A DNA stretch of 64,000 nucleotides, taken from contig NZ_JACJOX010000049.1 of the NCBI RefSeq assembly GCF_014695775.1, positions 227,728 to 291,727 on the forward strand, given 5' to 3'. Positions 36,591 to 47,200 of this stretch are shown here, one piece after another. The notes beneath the pieces are model-generated. The model saw only the letters and a list, made by a program, of their open reading frames with translations. It ran no database searches and had not been told where the DNA came from. The DNA comes from Leptolyngbya sp. FACHB-60. Lineage in GTDB: Bacteria > Cyanobacteriota > Cyanobacteriia > Phormidesmidales > Phormidesmidaceae. Every line of letters starts with the position of its first letter. Positions within the stretch are counted from its first letter, which is position 1. A program made the position numbers and the translations under genes.

Positions 36591-36947
36591 GGTTAACCCC
36601 AGTTTTGAGTTGTTTAACTCAAAGCGCTAAGAATTACTTCAAAAAAAAACTGAAGCAAAAACGCCTTGAGCTATGCGCATGGTAACTATTCCAGCTTTTG
36701 AGGGTCTACACCACAAACTGGGACACTTTGACAACTTCTGCCGAGAGATCGTAAGGGGGTTTTTCAAGGACGCCTCTCAATATAGTACAGACGAACTATC
36801 ATGGCAAGCAAGCGTTGAGTTTCATTGACTTGCTTTGTGAAGGGTCTGTAGTCCTTGCTAAATGGGCATCTTGCGGATGAAGGTGTAACTATACTGAAAA
36901 GCTATTACCACTCACCTGCCAGTACTCCCGCACCTAGATTCGTCAGT

Positions 36948-39767
36948 ATGACTACCCCCACCCGCCCTGCTGTCTTTATTGAGAAGATTTTTCCGGTGAC
37001 GCTGCTGAATAAGCAGGTGTATTACGAGCATGGGGGCAACCCATTTAAGGGGCTGCATCGGTGGTATTCGCGTAAGCCGCTGTCGTTTAGCCGGGCGAGT
37101 GTGTTGGGCTCGCTGCTGCCGGATACGGTGACGATGGAGGAGTTTGAGTATCTGCTGGGGCTAAACCGGCGGGTGGCGGGGCACTCGGATAGCACGACGA
37201 AGCTATATAAGACGCCGCCGAGCCCGGAGCGGATTAAGCAGGTGCATGACCTGTGTGAGCAGACTTGGGGCACGCGCATGCCGACGGTGCTGGATGCGTT
37301 TGCGGGGGGTGGCAGCATTCCGTTTGAGGCGGTGCGGTATGGGTTGAATGTGCTGGCCAGCGACCTGAACCCGGTGGCGGTGGTGACGATGAAGGCGGCG
37401 ATGGAATACCCGCTAAAGTTTGGGCCAGATTTGCAGCATGAGATTGACAAGTGGGTGAAGTGGGTTGGCGATGAGGCGGAAAAGCGGTTAGCGGAGTTTT
37501 TTCCGTCGCAGGAAGGGGAGACAACAATTAATTATTTATGGGCACACACTGTCAAATGTCCCAATTGCGAATCAGTTATGCCTTTGAGTCCAAATTGGTG
37601 GCTTTATAGGCGTTTAGGTGAATCTAATTATCGATACTGGTGTGCTGTTAAGCCTATCAAAAATGTCTTGAACAAGAAAATTGATTTTCAGCTAGTTGCA
37701 GGGGGGAAGGGACATGGAAAAACCGTTAAATCTGGCGAAGGAGATTATGATCCTGATATTTTGTCGACTATAAGCAGGGGAGTGGCAAAGTGCCTCAATT
37801 GTGGAGAGGTTGTTGAAGAAGAACTCATTAAATCATTTGCCCAGTCTTATGGCCTAGGAAGTCAGTTATACGCAGTTGTCTTCAGAAGGCATGATAAATC
37901 GCTGGGTTTTAGAATACCTGACGAATCTGACCTTAAAGCCTACAAATGCTCTATAGAGCACTATTTGGAAAGACAGTCTTTTTTGGAAATAGAGAATTAT
38001 ATTCCCAATCAATCAATACCTTCTAATACTCAACGTGGCCCTGACCTATTTCTTTATGGAATTAATCGATGGGTAGAAACCTTCAATCAAAGACAGCTTT
38101 TAACTCTTGCTACGTTCTCTGAAGTGATTGATGATGCTAGGAAAAAGATAGAAGAAGAGTTGCCTAATGAACTAGAAGCAATAATCACTTACTTGTCGCT
38201 GATTATTGATAGATGCGCTGACATGAACTCTAGGCTATCTAGGTGGAGAGGTAATCCACCTGTTCCCGCTGGCGTTTCATCTTCGCATTCACTTAATTTG
38301 ATGTGGAATTATCCAGAAACGACTCCACGCAAATTATGGGAGTGGTGCTCAAAAACGGTCTCCTCAGAGTATATGGAACTGACGAAAGACTATTTGGGCA
38401 AAAACTCTCAAGGATTAGTTTTTGATGAGACCAAAGAAGATAATTTAGGGATCATTAGTATCAATGTGGCATCGGCTGACAATCTAACGCATTTGTCCAA
38501 AGGATCTGTTGATGTAATCGTGACAGATCCTCCGTACTATGATTCAGTTCGTTATGGAGAAATATCGGATTTCTTTTATGTCTGGCTGCGCGTAAATTTA
38601 CTAAAGATTTTACCTAATTTATTTTTAAATGATTTAACGGATAAAGATAATGAGGCGATAGCTAATCCAGGGCGCTTCCGGAACATGGGCGAAAGCCCTG
38701 AAGAACTTGCCAACCGCGACTATGAAGCCAAAATGGCCCTCGCCTTTGCCGAATACTTCCGCGTCCTTCGCGACGACGGCGTCATGACCGTCCAGTTCAA
38801 CCACAAAGACTCCGGTGCCTGGGACGTGCTTGCCAAATCCCTCATCGATGCGGGCTTTGAAATCACCGCCAGTTGGGCCGTCAGCACCGAGAATCCGCAA
38901 AACCTGCACCAGGCCCAGAAAAACTCCGTCTCCAGCACCGTCCTCCTCGTCTGCCGCAAGCGCGACCCCAACGCCGGTTCCGCCTGGTGGGATGACCTGC
39001 GCCCCGAACTCGCCAACCTCGTCGAGCAACGCGCCCCCGAATTTGAAGCTAACGACATCGGCGGCATTGACCTCTACCTCAGCGCCTTTGGCCCTGCCCT
39101 CAACGTCTTTAGCCGCGCCTGGCCCGTGCTCGACAGCTCCGGCGTCGAAATGCGCCCCGAAGTCGCCTTTGGGGAAGCTCGTAAGGCGATCGCCAACTAC
39201 CGCTTCCGCAAACTACTCGAAGCCGACACCGCTGGGTTCGACCCCCTCACCCAGTGGTACATCCTCGCCTGGGATGCCTTCCGCGCCCGCGAGTTCCCCT
39301 TTGATGAAGCGCGGCAGCTCGCCCTCGCCGTCGGCGGCTTCAACGTCCGAGACTTAGATAAAACCCACAAGCTGCTCGACTCCGCCAGCGGCACCTGTAA
39401 ACTGCTCACCCCACAGCAGCGCCTCAAAAAACGAGCCTTCTCCACTAATCCCGACGAGTTTACCGCCGCCGCCCTGGTCGATGGCCTCCACGCCATCATT
39501 GCCCTCTACCTCGAAGAACAAAGCATCGACCCCGTCCGCCGCTTCCTCAAAACCACGGGGCTGCTCAGCAACGACCTCTTCATGCGCGCCTGGGAAGTGG
39601 CTCTCAAGGCGATCCCCCACATCGGCGACGAGCGCAAGCGCATGGTGGAAGAGAAGGCTCTGGCCGACCTATGGCTAGCAATGGATGAAATTCAGGCCAA
39701 GGTGCTCTACGTGCAGCCAGAGCTGGAGCTTGAAGGGGGGCAACAATCGCTAAATCTAGATTTTTAA
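36948..39767 (+). CDS. DUF1156-type adenine DNA methyltransferase
   Basis: The protein is about 939 residues from the ATG at 36948 (MTTPTRPAVFIEKIFPVTLLN); an upstream TTG at 36855 is less likely. The N-terminus (KIFPVTLLNKQVYYEHGGNPFKGLHRWYSRKPLSFSRAS) is the DUF1156 start. SAM motif I: VLDAFAGGGSIPFEAVRYG (about 114). Zinc knuckles: CPNCESVMPL (about 204) and CLNCGEVVEE (about 282). Motif IV DPPYYDSVRYGEISDFFYVWL (about 526) marks an N6-adenine amino-methylase. It is the modification arm paired with DUF499. The gene is a base-composition mosaic: 37520-38660 is AT-rich while both flanks are GC-rich, so its central part seems replaced. Confidence 0.9.
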   Translation: MTTPTRPAVFIEKIFPVTLLNKQVYYEHGGNPFKGLHRWYSRKPLSFSRASVLGSLLPDTVTMEEFEYLLGLNRRVAGHSDSTTKLYKTPPSPERIKQVHDLCEQTWGTRMPTVLDAFAGGGSIPFEAVRYGLNVLASDLNPVAVVTMKAAMEYPLKFGPDLQHEIDKWVKWVGDEAEKRLAEFFPSQEGETTINYLWAHTVKCPNCESVMPLSPNWWLYRRLGESNYRYWCAVKPIKNVLNKKIDFQLVAGGKGHGKTVKSGEGDYDPDILSTISRGVAKCLNCGEVVEEELIKSFAQSYGLGSQLYAVVFRRHDKSLGFRIPDESDLKAYKCSIEHYLERQSFLEIENYIPNQSIPSNTQRGPDLFLYGINRWVETFNQRQLLTLATFSEVIDDARKKIEEELPNELEAIITYLSLIIDRCADMNSRLSRWRGNPPVPAGVSSSHSLNLMWNYPETTPRKLWEWCSKTVSSEYMELTKDYLGKNSQGLVFDETKEDNLGIISINVASADNLTHLSKGSVDVIVTDPPYYDSVRYGEISDFFYVWLRVNLLKILPNLFLNDLTDKDNEAIANPGRFRNMGESPEELANRDYEAKMALAFAEYFRVLRDDGVMTVQFNHKDSGAWDVLAKSLIDAGFEITASWAVSTENPQNLHQAQKNSVSSTVLLVCRKRDPNAGSAWWDDLRPELANLVEQRAPEFEANDIGGIDLYLSAFGPALNVFSRAWPVLDSSGVEMRPEVAFGEARKAIANYRFRKLLEADTAGFDPLTQWYILAWDAFRAREFPFDEARQLALAVGGFNVRDLDKTHKLLDSASGTCKLLTPQQRLKKRAFSTNPDEFTAAALVDGLHAIIALYLEEQSIDPVRRFLKTTGLLSNDLFMRAWEVALKAIPHIGDERKRMVEEKALADLWLAMDEIQAKVLYVQPELELEGGQQSLNLDF

Positions 39768-39869
39768 GTTCTCAAGAAATATGATTGCTGTCCCATAACG
39801 AGAAAATGTTGGTATATCAATGGTTTGGGGCATTTATAAGGTGATACAGGGTATGCGAGCATATTTCCT

Positions 39870-41570
39870 ATGGCTGTAATGGTTCCAGAAGCCCCTGCTG
39901 ATTTCAACAACAGCCAGGGTGAGCTAGACGTTTTTAATGCCCTCAGGGGGCTAGATGACAGATGCTACGTCTTCCATTCCCTAAGGTGGCTCGGTAATCC
40001 CAAGTATGGTCGCAAGAAGCCCCAAGGAGAAGCCGATTTTGCGATCTTTGACCCCCAGCGTGGGCTGCTCATTATTGAGGTCAAGTCTGGACTAATCCGC
40101 TTTGAGGCTGGTAGCTGGTATCAGACTAATCGGGCAACAGGGGTCGAAAAGCTCATGAAAGACCCAGAGCAACAGGCCTCTAGTACGAAATTTGAGTTCC
40201 TGCCGCTCTTCAAAAACTCACTTCCACCTGCTGAAAATTGCCTAATTGGTACTGCGGTGTGGTTTCCGTCAGGAACCTTTCCCAAACAGCCCCTACCGCT
40301 CAACCTACATTCAGATATTGTTCTAGATGAGGAGTCGCTCAACTCCCCGAAGGCGGCTATCTCAGCAGCCTTTGATTACTGGGGACAAAAATTTGGCCAT
40401 CATCTGTCTCAGAGAGGGCAGGAGAGGGTTATCAGCATTTTGGCTCCTACCTTCAAGGTCATTCCCTCTCTAAAAGCCGGTTTTGCCAAACGTGCTCAGC
40501 AGTTTATTCAAATGACTCGCCAGCAGGCCAGCATCATTGATTTCTTGGACGAGCAAGAAGTTGCCGTCATTAGCGGTACTGCTGGCACTGGTAAAACCGT
40601 TGTGGCGCTAGAAAAAGCTCGCAGACTTTCAGAGTTTGGTGAAAGCATTCTATTCCTCTGCTATAACAGCGCCCTCCGCAATTTTCTCAAGCAGGAGCAC
40701 CACCTACCTGGTGTAGACTTCCACACCTTCCATAGTGTCGCCAGGAAGTTGGTCGGAGATGCCCCAACTTTCGACCTGATGGCAGAAAAGTTTCTAGAGC
40801 ATCTTTCTAACCCCACAGAATTTTGGCCATACCAGCATGTCATCATCGATGAAGGGCAAGACTTTTCAGATGAGTGGCTAGAATGGCTGACGGAGCGCAC
40901 GGACGGCTGTAAATACATCTTTTATGACAAGAAGCAGCTCATCTTTAGGGATACATTGCCTAACTGGGTTGTGAATGCCGATTGTCGCCTAGTACTGACT
41001 AAAAACTGTCGGAATACCCTTCAAATTTCAAGAACGGCCTATCGCTTTGCCAACCTTTTTCCTGGTAAACCTGGCGAACTAGTTGCCGGCTTCCCTACTA
41101 AGCTTCATGACTGTGGCAGTTCAGCAGGCATTGGTAAGCGCATCAAGCGCATCGTCGGGGAATTATTGAACCAAGATGCGGTACAGCCAGAGGATATTGC
41201 CATTCTTACAATGAGCACCGTAGAAAACTCCCTGCTCGCGAATCTGCACTTCATCCACTCCATTCCCCTAGTTGAATCCTTTGAAAAAGGCAAAATCTGC
41301 TTTACAACTGTCCGCAAATTCAAGGGCTTGGAAGCGCGAGTCATCTTTATTGTTGATTTCGCCTTGGCAGAGTTCGCTGAACCAAACTTTTCACAAAGGC
41401 TGTATGTGGGTTGCTCAAGGGCTAGAGATGAACTCCACCTTTTTGTAGAGGGATGCGATGATGTAAGCATAAAGTTAGCGCTAGAAGCAATTCAGCCTGG
41501 TACAAAGCTCATCTCTAACCGGAAAAATCTTTCAAAACTACTCGATGCCGAATGGCATAAGGAACATTAG
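39870..41570 (+). CDS. NERD-domain SF1 helicase/nuclease
   Basis: The protein is 566 residues. An N-terminal NERD nuclease-like domain (about 15-120) has GEADFAIFDPQRGLLIIEVKSG. A superfamily-1 helicase follows: Walker A GTAGTGKT (about 236), Walker B VIIDEGQDF (about 326) and motif VI LYVGCSRARDELHLFV (about 512). UvrD-like helicases with NERD heads are found in several anti-phage islands and may unwind and cut invading DNA. It is followed 1 bp later by the next gene, so the two are translationally coupled. Confidence 0.88.
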   Translation: MAVMVPEAPADFNNSQGELDVFNALRGLDDRCYVFHSLRWLGNPKYGRKKPQGEADFAIFDPQRGLLIIEVKSGLIRFEAGSWYQTNRATGVEKLMKDPEQQASSTKFEFLPLFKNSLPPAENCLIGTAVWFPSGTFPKQPLPLNLHSDIVLDEESLNSPKAAISAAFDYWGQKFGHHLSQRGQERVISILAPTFKVIPSLKAGFAKRAQQFIQMTRQQASIIDFLDEQEVAVISGTAGTGKTVVALEKARRLSEFGESILFLCYNSALRNFLKQEHHLPGVDFHTFHSVARKLVGDAPTFDLMAEKFLEHLSNPTEFWPYQHVIIDEGQDFSDEWLEWLTERTDGCKYIFYDKKQLIFRDTLPNWVVNADCRLVLTKNCRNTLQISRTAYRFANLFPGKPGELVAGFPTKLHDCGSSAGIGKRIKRIVGELLNQDAVQPEDIAILTMSTVENSLLANLHFIHSIPLVESFEKGKICFTTVRKFKGLEARVIFIVDFALAEFAEPNFSQRLYVGCSRARDELHLFVEGCDDVSIKLALEAIQPGTKLISNRKNLSKLLDAEWHKEH

Positions 41571-41571
41571 A

Positions 41572-42555
41572 ATGTTGCGATCTGAAGCAATTGACAGAGC
41601 TCGTGAATTTGACCTGATCCAAAAACATAACCACGTCACCAAAGTCGAAGAACTAATTGACAAGAACTTTGTTAATTGCTTTGAAAAAATTCTAGAGATG
41701 GCAAAAGATTCGAAAAGTGCTCAAGATTTGGCTGCTGCATGGAACTCCAAGCCCACTAGCATAGATAAAAGTAAGTGCATTAGACTTCTATTTGCCCAGA
41801 AAATTGAAGACTATGAGAAAGAGGCGGAGAAGTATCGCTCAACTTTTGACGAGGAAGCGCTTGACGAATTCATGTTTGATGAGAATGCATTCAAGGGCTT
41901 CTTGACAAAAGAATGTCCCGTTATTATGCATTCTTTTCATGCTAGGTCGGAGGAACTGAGAGAATGGCAAATTTCATATGCTAAAACGGCTTCCAGTGAT
42001 CTTCTAGGAATTTTTAGTAATCTTGTCCAATTCGCAAATGAGTATGCCAATTCTTATGTGGAGGCAGATTATTTACAATATTCTGAATCAGAGGAATTCA
42101 ATTTTGATCAGATAGAAGATGAAAATTTTGGAATCGTAGGAGTCATTGGAATGGGTATCAAGTCCTTTGTGACTTATTACCTGCATCCCAATATTTTTCC
42201 GAAGAGAGGAAAGATGGATCTATTTGGACTTTATTTCTTGACTGATAGATCATTCCTTAATCTGCCAACTAAGACATCGGAATTTATTATGGTTAATGAT
42301 AAGACTCATAGTAATGAAGGGGTTTATAAGATTGACCAGAACTATTGGTATCCCTATGGCTTATTCTCGGCATACGCCATGAAGCTATACAGGAAAATTT
42401 CCGAATACTGTGAAAAGCACGGTGTCCCTCTTGACCCTCATTACCGATACGTGTACGTCAACACATTTCTCGAAGGAATTGCTCATTGTCGCAAAGAAGA
42501 TATACAAACCCTGACGAAAAGTAGTAATCCGAAGTACGCTACGAGTCACATCTAA
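41572..42555 (+). CDS. Unrecognised 327-residue protein between two helicases
   Basis: Starting at the ATG at 41572, one base after the NERD-helicase stop (MLRSEAIDRAREFDLIQKHNHV). The protein is acidic and mixed helical/sheet, with a middle segment rich in aromatic residues (GVIGMGIKSFVTYYLHPNIFPKRGKMDLFGLYFLTDRS). It resembles no family I can name. Its stop (TAA) overlaps the RecQ start (ATG) by one base. This tight packing makes it an obligate partner of the helicases. Confidence 0.75.
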   Translation: MLRSEAIDRAREFDLIQKHNHVTKVEELIDKNFVNCFEKILEMAKDSKSAQDLAAAWNSKPTSIDKSKCIRLLFAQKIEDYEKEAEKYRSTFDEEALDEFMFDENAFKGFLTKECPVIMHSFHARSEELREWQISYAKTASSDLLGIFSNLVQFANEYANSYVEADYLQYSESEEFNFDQIEDENFGIVGVIGMGIKSFVTYYLHPNIFPKRGKMDLFGLYFLTDRSFLNLPTKTSEFIMVNDKTHSNEGVYKIDQNYWYPYGLFSAYAMKLYRKISEYCEKHGVPLDPHYRYVYVNTFLEGIAHCRKEDIQTLTKSSNPKYATSHI

Positions 42556-44213
42556 TGCGTAATAAACAAACAGTCCTTGAACAATACTTCCCTGGTTACG
42601 AATTTAGAGATGTTCAGGCCTCGGCGATCGACAAAGTAATCTCTAGTCAGAGTACTCTATGCCTTATGCCAACAGGAGGCGGTAAGTCGCTTATTTTTCA
42701 GGTGGCTGGGCTAGTGCTAGATAAAGTCACCATTGTCGTGTCTCCACTGATTGCATTAATGGAACAGCAGACAATGAGGCTCAAGGAGCAGGGAATTGGA
42801 GCAATATGTCTGAGTGGTCTTGGTAGTCAAGATTTTTATAATCTCTTGCGAGACTTTTCATTTATAGAAGGCGGTAAATTTATTTTTATGTCGCCAGAGA
42901 AGGCTGCATTTGATGGATATATCGAATATTTGCTGAAGCAAAATCGCGATCATATTGGCCTAATAGTTTTAGACGAAGCTCATTGTGTTTCTCAGTGGGG
43001 ACATAGCTTCCGTCCTGCGTATAAGGTAGTGCCTCACTTCTTAGATCGTACCTTTGGGTCATTTAACTGGCCCAAAGTTCTGGCTTTGACTGCGACTCTC
43101 AACCCTCAAGACCGAGAGGAAGTTTGTAGAGACTTCCGTATTGCTCCTGAGGATATTGTTGAAAGTTCATCCTTGCTTCGCGATAACCTAAAACTCACTG
43201 TTGAAACGCTTGCAGATGAAGCTGCCAAGAAAATCCGACTAAAGGAACTTCTACACGAGTTCAGGATAAATCAGGAGGGAAAGCCTAATAAAATTATCGT
43301 TTATACTCACCGCAAATCAGGTAAATATGGCACGAGAGCCTTCTCTAAGGAATATCAGGATGAGGGGTGGAGCTGTGATCACTTCGATTCTGATTTGCCT
43401 GACAACCGAAAAGATGAAGTTTTAAGAGGTTTCGAGACAGGGAAAATCGACATCATCTTTGCGACTAATGCCTTCGGCATGGGTATAGATATTCCCGATA
43501 TTCGAGGTGTCATCCACTATCTAATTCCTGAGTCTATCGAGCAATACTACCAAGAGGTAGGTCGCGCGGGGCGAGACGGAGATGCCTCTTTTGGGCACCT
43601 ATTGTACTCAGAAAGAAATATCAGTGTCCGCCAAGATATGCTCAAATCTAGCTTCCCAAACTTCGAAGAGGTTCAGAATGCTTGCCTCTCATCGCCACTA
43701 GCAATTCAGGGTGAAAAACCCATCAGTTCACTTTCTCCATTGCTGGATTTTCCTGAAAAATCATCTCTCCCGATGATTTTCTACGAGCTAGTTGAACGAG
43801 GATTCCTCAAGGTATTAGTTAAAGGGATGCGTAGAATTGCCTGCTTTACGCCCTATCAAGATGCTGATCTTCCTGAATTCAATAAATTCAAGCAAGCATC
43901 CAGGACAGAGCAGGTGCTTCTCATCACTCACAAATTAGGACAGTCACTACCTTCGGTTATAGACAAACTCTATGAAGCTTTCACTCAACGTCAGCTTAGA
44001 TTAACCAGTGCTCCTGAAAAGGTGATTTTCTACGAGTATCCCAAGCAACCAAGTGAGGATGAAATTAGGGAGATCACTCAGGGCTTTGAAGAAAAGAAAC
44101 AATCAAAGCTGGAAGCTTTTCAACAGTTAGTGGATTTGGTAGAGACGAATTCAGATCCGACAGCGGCGATTTGTAAACACCTGGGCATTCAGATGGAGTC
44201 CCAAAGTTCTTGA
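42555..44213 (+). CDS. RecQ-type DNA helicase
   Basis: The protein is 552 residues. It has the RecQ family order: FRDVQASAIDKVI (motif 0), MPTGGGKSLIFQ (Walker A, about 37-48), LIVLDEAHCVSQWGHSFRPAY (DEAH and aromatic-rich loop, about 138-158) and, in the C-half, YYQEVGRAGRDGDASFGHLLY (motif VI). It lacks a full RQC/HRDC tail and ends in a short helical extension. It lies within the same operon as the NERD helicase. Likely an ATP-dependent 3'-5' helicase working on phage DNA. Its start overlaps the previous stop by 1 nt. Confidence 0.9.
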   Translation: MRNKQTVLEQYFPGYEFRDVQASAIDKVISSQSTLCLMPTGGGKSLIFQVAGLVLDKVTIVVSPLIALMEQQTMRLKEQGIGAICLSGLGSQDFYNLLRDFSFIEGGKFIFMSPEKAAFDGYIEYLLKQNRDHIGLIVLDEAHCVSQWGHSFRPAYKVVPHFLDRTFGSFNWPKVLALTATLNPQDREEVCRDFRIAPEDIVESSSLLRDNLKLTVETLADEAAKKIRLKELLHEFRINQEGKPNKIIVYTHRKSGKYGTRAFSKEYQDEGWSCDHFDSDLPDNRKDEVLRGFETGKIDIIFATNAFGMGIDIPDIRGVIHYLIPESIEQYYQEVGRAGRDGDASFGHLLYSERNISVRQDMLKSSFPNFEEVQNACLSSPLAIQGEKPISSLSPLLDFPEKSSLPMIFYELVERGFLKVLVKGMRRIACFTPYQDADLPEFNKFKQASRTEQVLLITHKLGQSLPSVIDKLYEAFTQRQLRLTSAPEKVIFYEYPKQPSEDEIREITQGFEEKKQSKLEAFQQLVDLVETNSDPTAAICKHLGIQMESQSS

Positions 44214-44243
44214 AGTCTTGAGTATTCCAACTTCAGTTAAACC

Positions 44244-47200
44244 ATGCCGCAGCCCCTGAAGACCTACAACTGGAAAATCAGCTATGCCAGCGACACCAGC
44301 AACCCCGTCGCCGACTTCTACATCCCCGCCCTCGAACGCTCCACCCAGTACGATCGCAAATCCGGCTTTTTCAACAGCGCCATCCTCAGCCAGGTCGCCG
44401 GGGGGCTGGGGGCCTTCCTCCAAAACGAGGGCCGCATCCGGCTAATCATGAGCTGCCACCTCAGCAAAACCGACCTCCAGGCCATCCAGCAGGGCTACAC
44501 TCTCCGCGATGCCGTCGCTGCCCGCCTTGATGCCAACCTCACCCCACCCACCAACTTCGCCCAGCTCAAACGCCTCGAAATCCTCAGCTGGCTGATTCAG
44601 AGCGATCGCCTCGACATCCGCATCGCCATTCCCCTTCGCCACGACGGGCAACCCCTCGACCCCGACGAGGCCATCAACACCCACTACATCTATCACGAGA
44701 AAGTCTGCCTCTTCACCGACGCTGACGGCAACCAGATCGCGACCACCGGCTCCAACAACGAGTCCAGCGGCGGCTGGAACTTCAATGTCGAATCCTTCCA
44801 CGTCTTCTGCTCCTGGGAGGGCGATCGCGACCTGGCCCGCGTACAAGAAGAAACACTGCGGTTCGAGCAGCACTGGCATAACCAAATCTCCAGCGTGCGG
44901 GTGTTTGAGGTGCCCGAAGCCGTCAAGCGCAAGCTGATCCGCTATGCCCCACCCCAAAAGCCGGCCTGGAACACCGATGACGAATTTAACCATCGCCCCC
45001 TCACCCACCAGGAGCGAGAACAGCTAGCCATTCCTGACCCGGAGCCCGTTCAGGAGGAGAAGCCAGAGGTTCAAATTGATGAAGCCAACCTGGCGAGGGA
45101 ACAGGAGATGTTTCGGGCGATCGCCAACATCCACCAAGACCCCGGCTGCCTCAGCGCCTGCCTCAGCTCCATCCCCATCCAGCCCTGGCCTCACCAGATC
45201 AAAATTCTCAAACGCGCCGCCGCCGAGTTCCCCCGCAGCTTCTTAATCGCCGATGAAGTGGGCCTGGGCAAAACCATCGAGACCGGGCTGATTCTCCGCT
45301 ATCTGCTGGTGTCCCAGAAGGTCAAGCGCGTCCTGGTGCTGGCCCCCGCCAGCGTGCAGCCCCAGTGGCACGAAGAACTGCGCGAAAAGTTCAACCTCCA
45401 CTTCTGGAGCTACACCCAAGGCGAGTTCAAAGATCCCTACGGTCAAACCACCCAGCCCACCGGCAACCCCTGGAATACTCAAAACCTGATCCTCGCTTCC
45501 AGCCACCTGGTGCGCCGAAAAGAGCGGATGCAAGAACTGCTCGACGCCGAACCCTGGGATCTAGTCATTCTCGACGAGGCCCACCACGCCCGCCGCAAAT
45601 CGCCCCAGGCCCGCAAAGATACCCCCAACCGCCTGCTGCAACTGCTAGAGCAACTGCGTGAGAGAACCAAAGCGCTGATTTTGCTCTCGGCCACGCCAAT
45701 GCAGATCGACCCCATCGAGGTCTTCGATTTACTGCATGTGCTGGGGCTAGAGGGCCACTGGGCCTACGGCGATACCTTCTGCGACTACTTCTCGTCGCTG
45801 GATAGCAAGCCCGATCGCCACCTGCTGAACTTCTGGCAAACGATGTCTGCGGACTACTTTGCCCGTGGCGGCCAGCCCTGCCCCCGGCTCCAGCAGCATC
45901 TCCACCAGCAAGACCGGATGCTGGCCAGCACCGTCGAAGATCTGTGGCGAGGCCGCATCAAAATCATCCACGAGCGCACCTACCTGCAAGACGAAGCTTT
46001 TATCGCCGCCTCCCTGCAATTTCTCTCCACAAACACTCCGCTCAAAGACATGATGTTCCGCCACACGCGGGATACCTTGCGGGAGTACTACCGCCTCGGC
46101 CTGTTAGAAAAAGACGTCCCCCGCCGCGAAGTGTGCGACAACGCCATCACCCTAGAGCCGACCCGCGAAGCCGACCTCTACCGCCAGGTGAGCGACTACG
46201 TGCGCCACTTCTACCGCCTGGCCCAAAAGGAACAGCGCAAAGCCCTGGGCTTTTTGATGACCCTGTATCGCAAGCGGTTGACCAGCTCCTTCTATGCCAT
46301 CCAGCAATCGCTCCAGCGACGGCTCGATTCCCTGCTCACCCAGCAGGGCAGCGGCCTCACCGCCGATGACCTGGCCGACCTCGACGATGCCGACGATGCG
46401 GTAATCGAAGGGCTAGAGGGCTACATGGAGCCCGTAGACCCCCGAGAGATCGAGCACCTAGAAGCCCTGCTGCGGCAGTTTGAGAACACCGGAGAAGACA
46501 CCAAGCTGGCCCACTTCATCGCCACCCTACGGCAGGAGCTGGTGAACCGGGAAAGTGCGATCGCCTTTACCCAGTACACCGACACCATGGACTTTCTGCG
46601 CGAGCAATTGCGGGAACTCTACGGCAACCAGGTGGCCTGCTACTCGGGACGCGGCGGCGAACTGTGGCGCGAGGGCCAGTGGGCGGTGGTGCCCAAGGAG
46701 CTGATCAAAACCCGGTTCCGCGATGGCGAAATCAAAATCCTGCTCTGTACCGAATCCGCAAGTGAGGGTCTCAACCTGCAAACCTGCGGCGTGCTGTTTA
46801 ACTACGACCTGCCCTGGAATCCCATGCGAGTGGAGCAGCGCATTGGCCGCATTGACCGGATTGGCCAGCGCTATCCGACTGTCACCATCCACAACTTCTA
46901 CTACGACGGTACGGTGGAAGCGAAGGTGTATAAGAAATTGCGCGATCGCATTGGGGCTTTTGAATCTGTAGTCGGTAACCTTCAACCCATCCTGGCCCAG
47001 GTACCCACTTTCATTGAGCGAGCCACCATGAGCGTCGATGCCGAAGAAGAAGACGTGCTGCTCTCTGAGTTTGACACCGTTCTATCGGCTCCGCCCCAGC
47101 GGCCAGCCCTCGATGACATGGTGAAGCGCGATGTGGAAGCCGACCTGCAAGAAATTCAGCGACCGCTGCCTCCTACCGCCATTACTCCGGAGGTTGTAGA

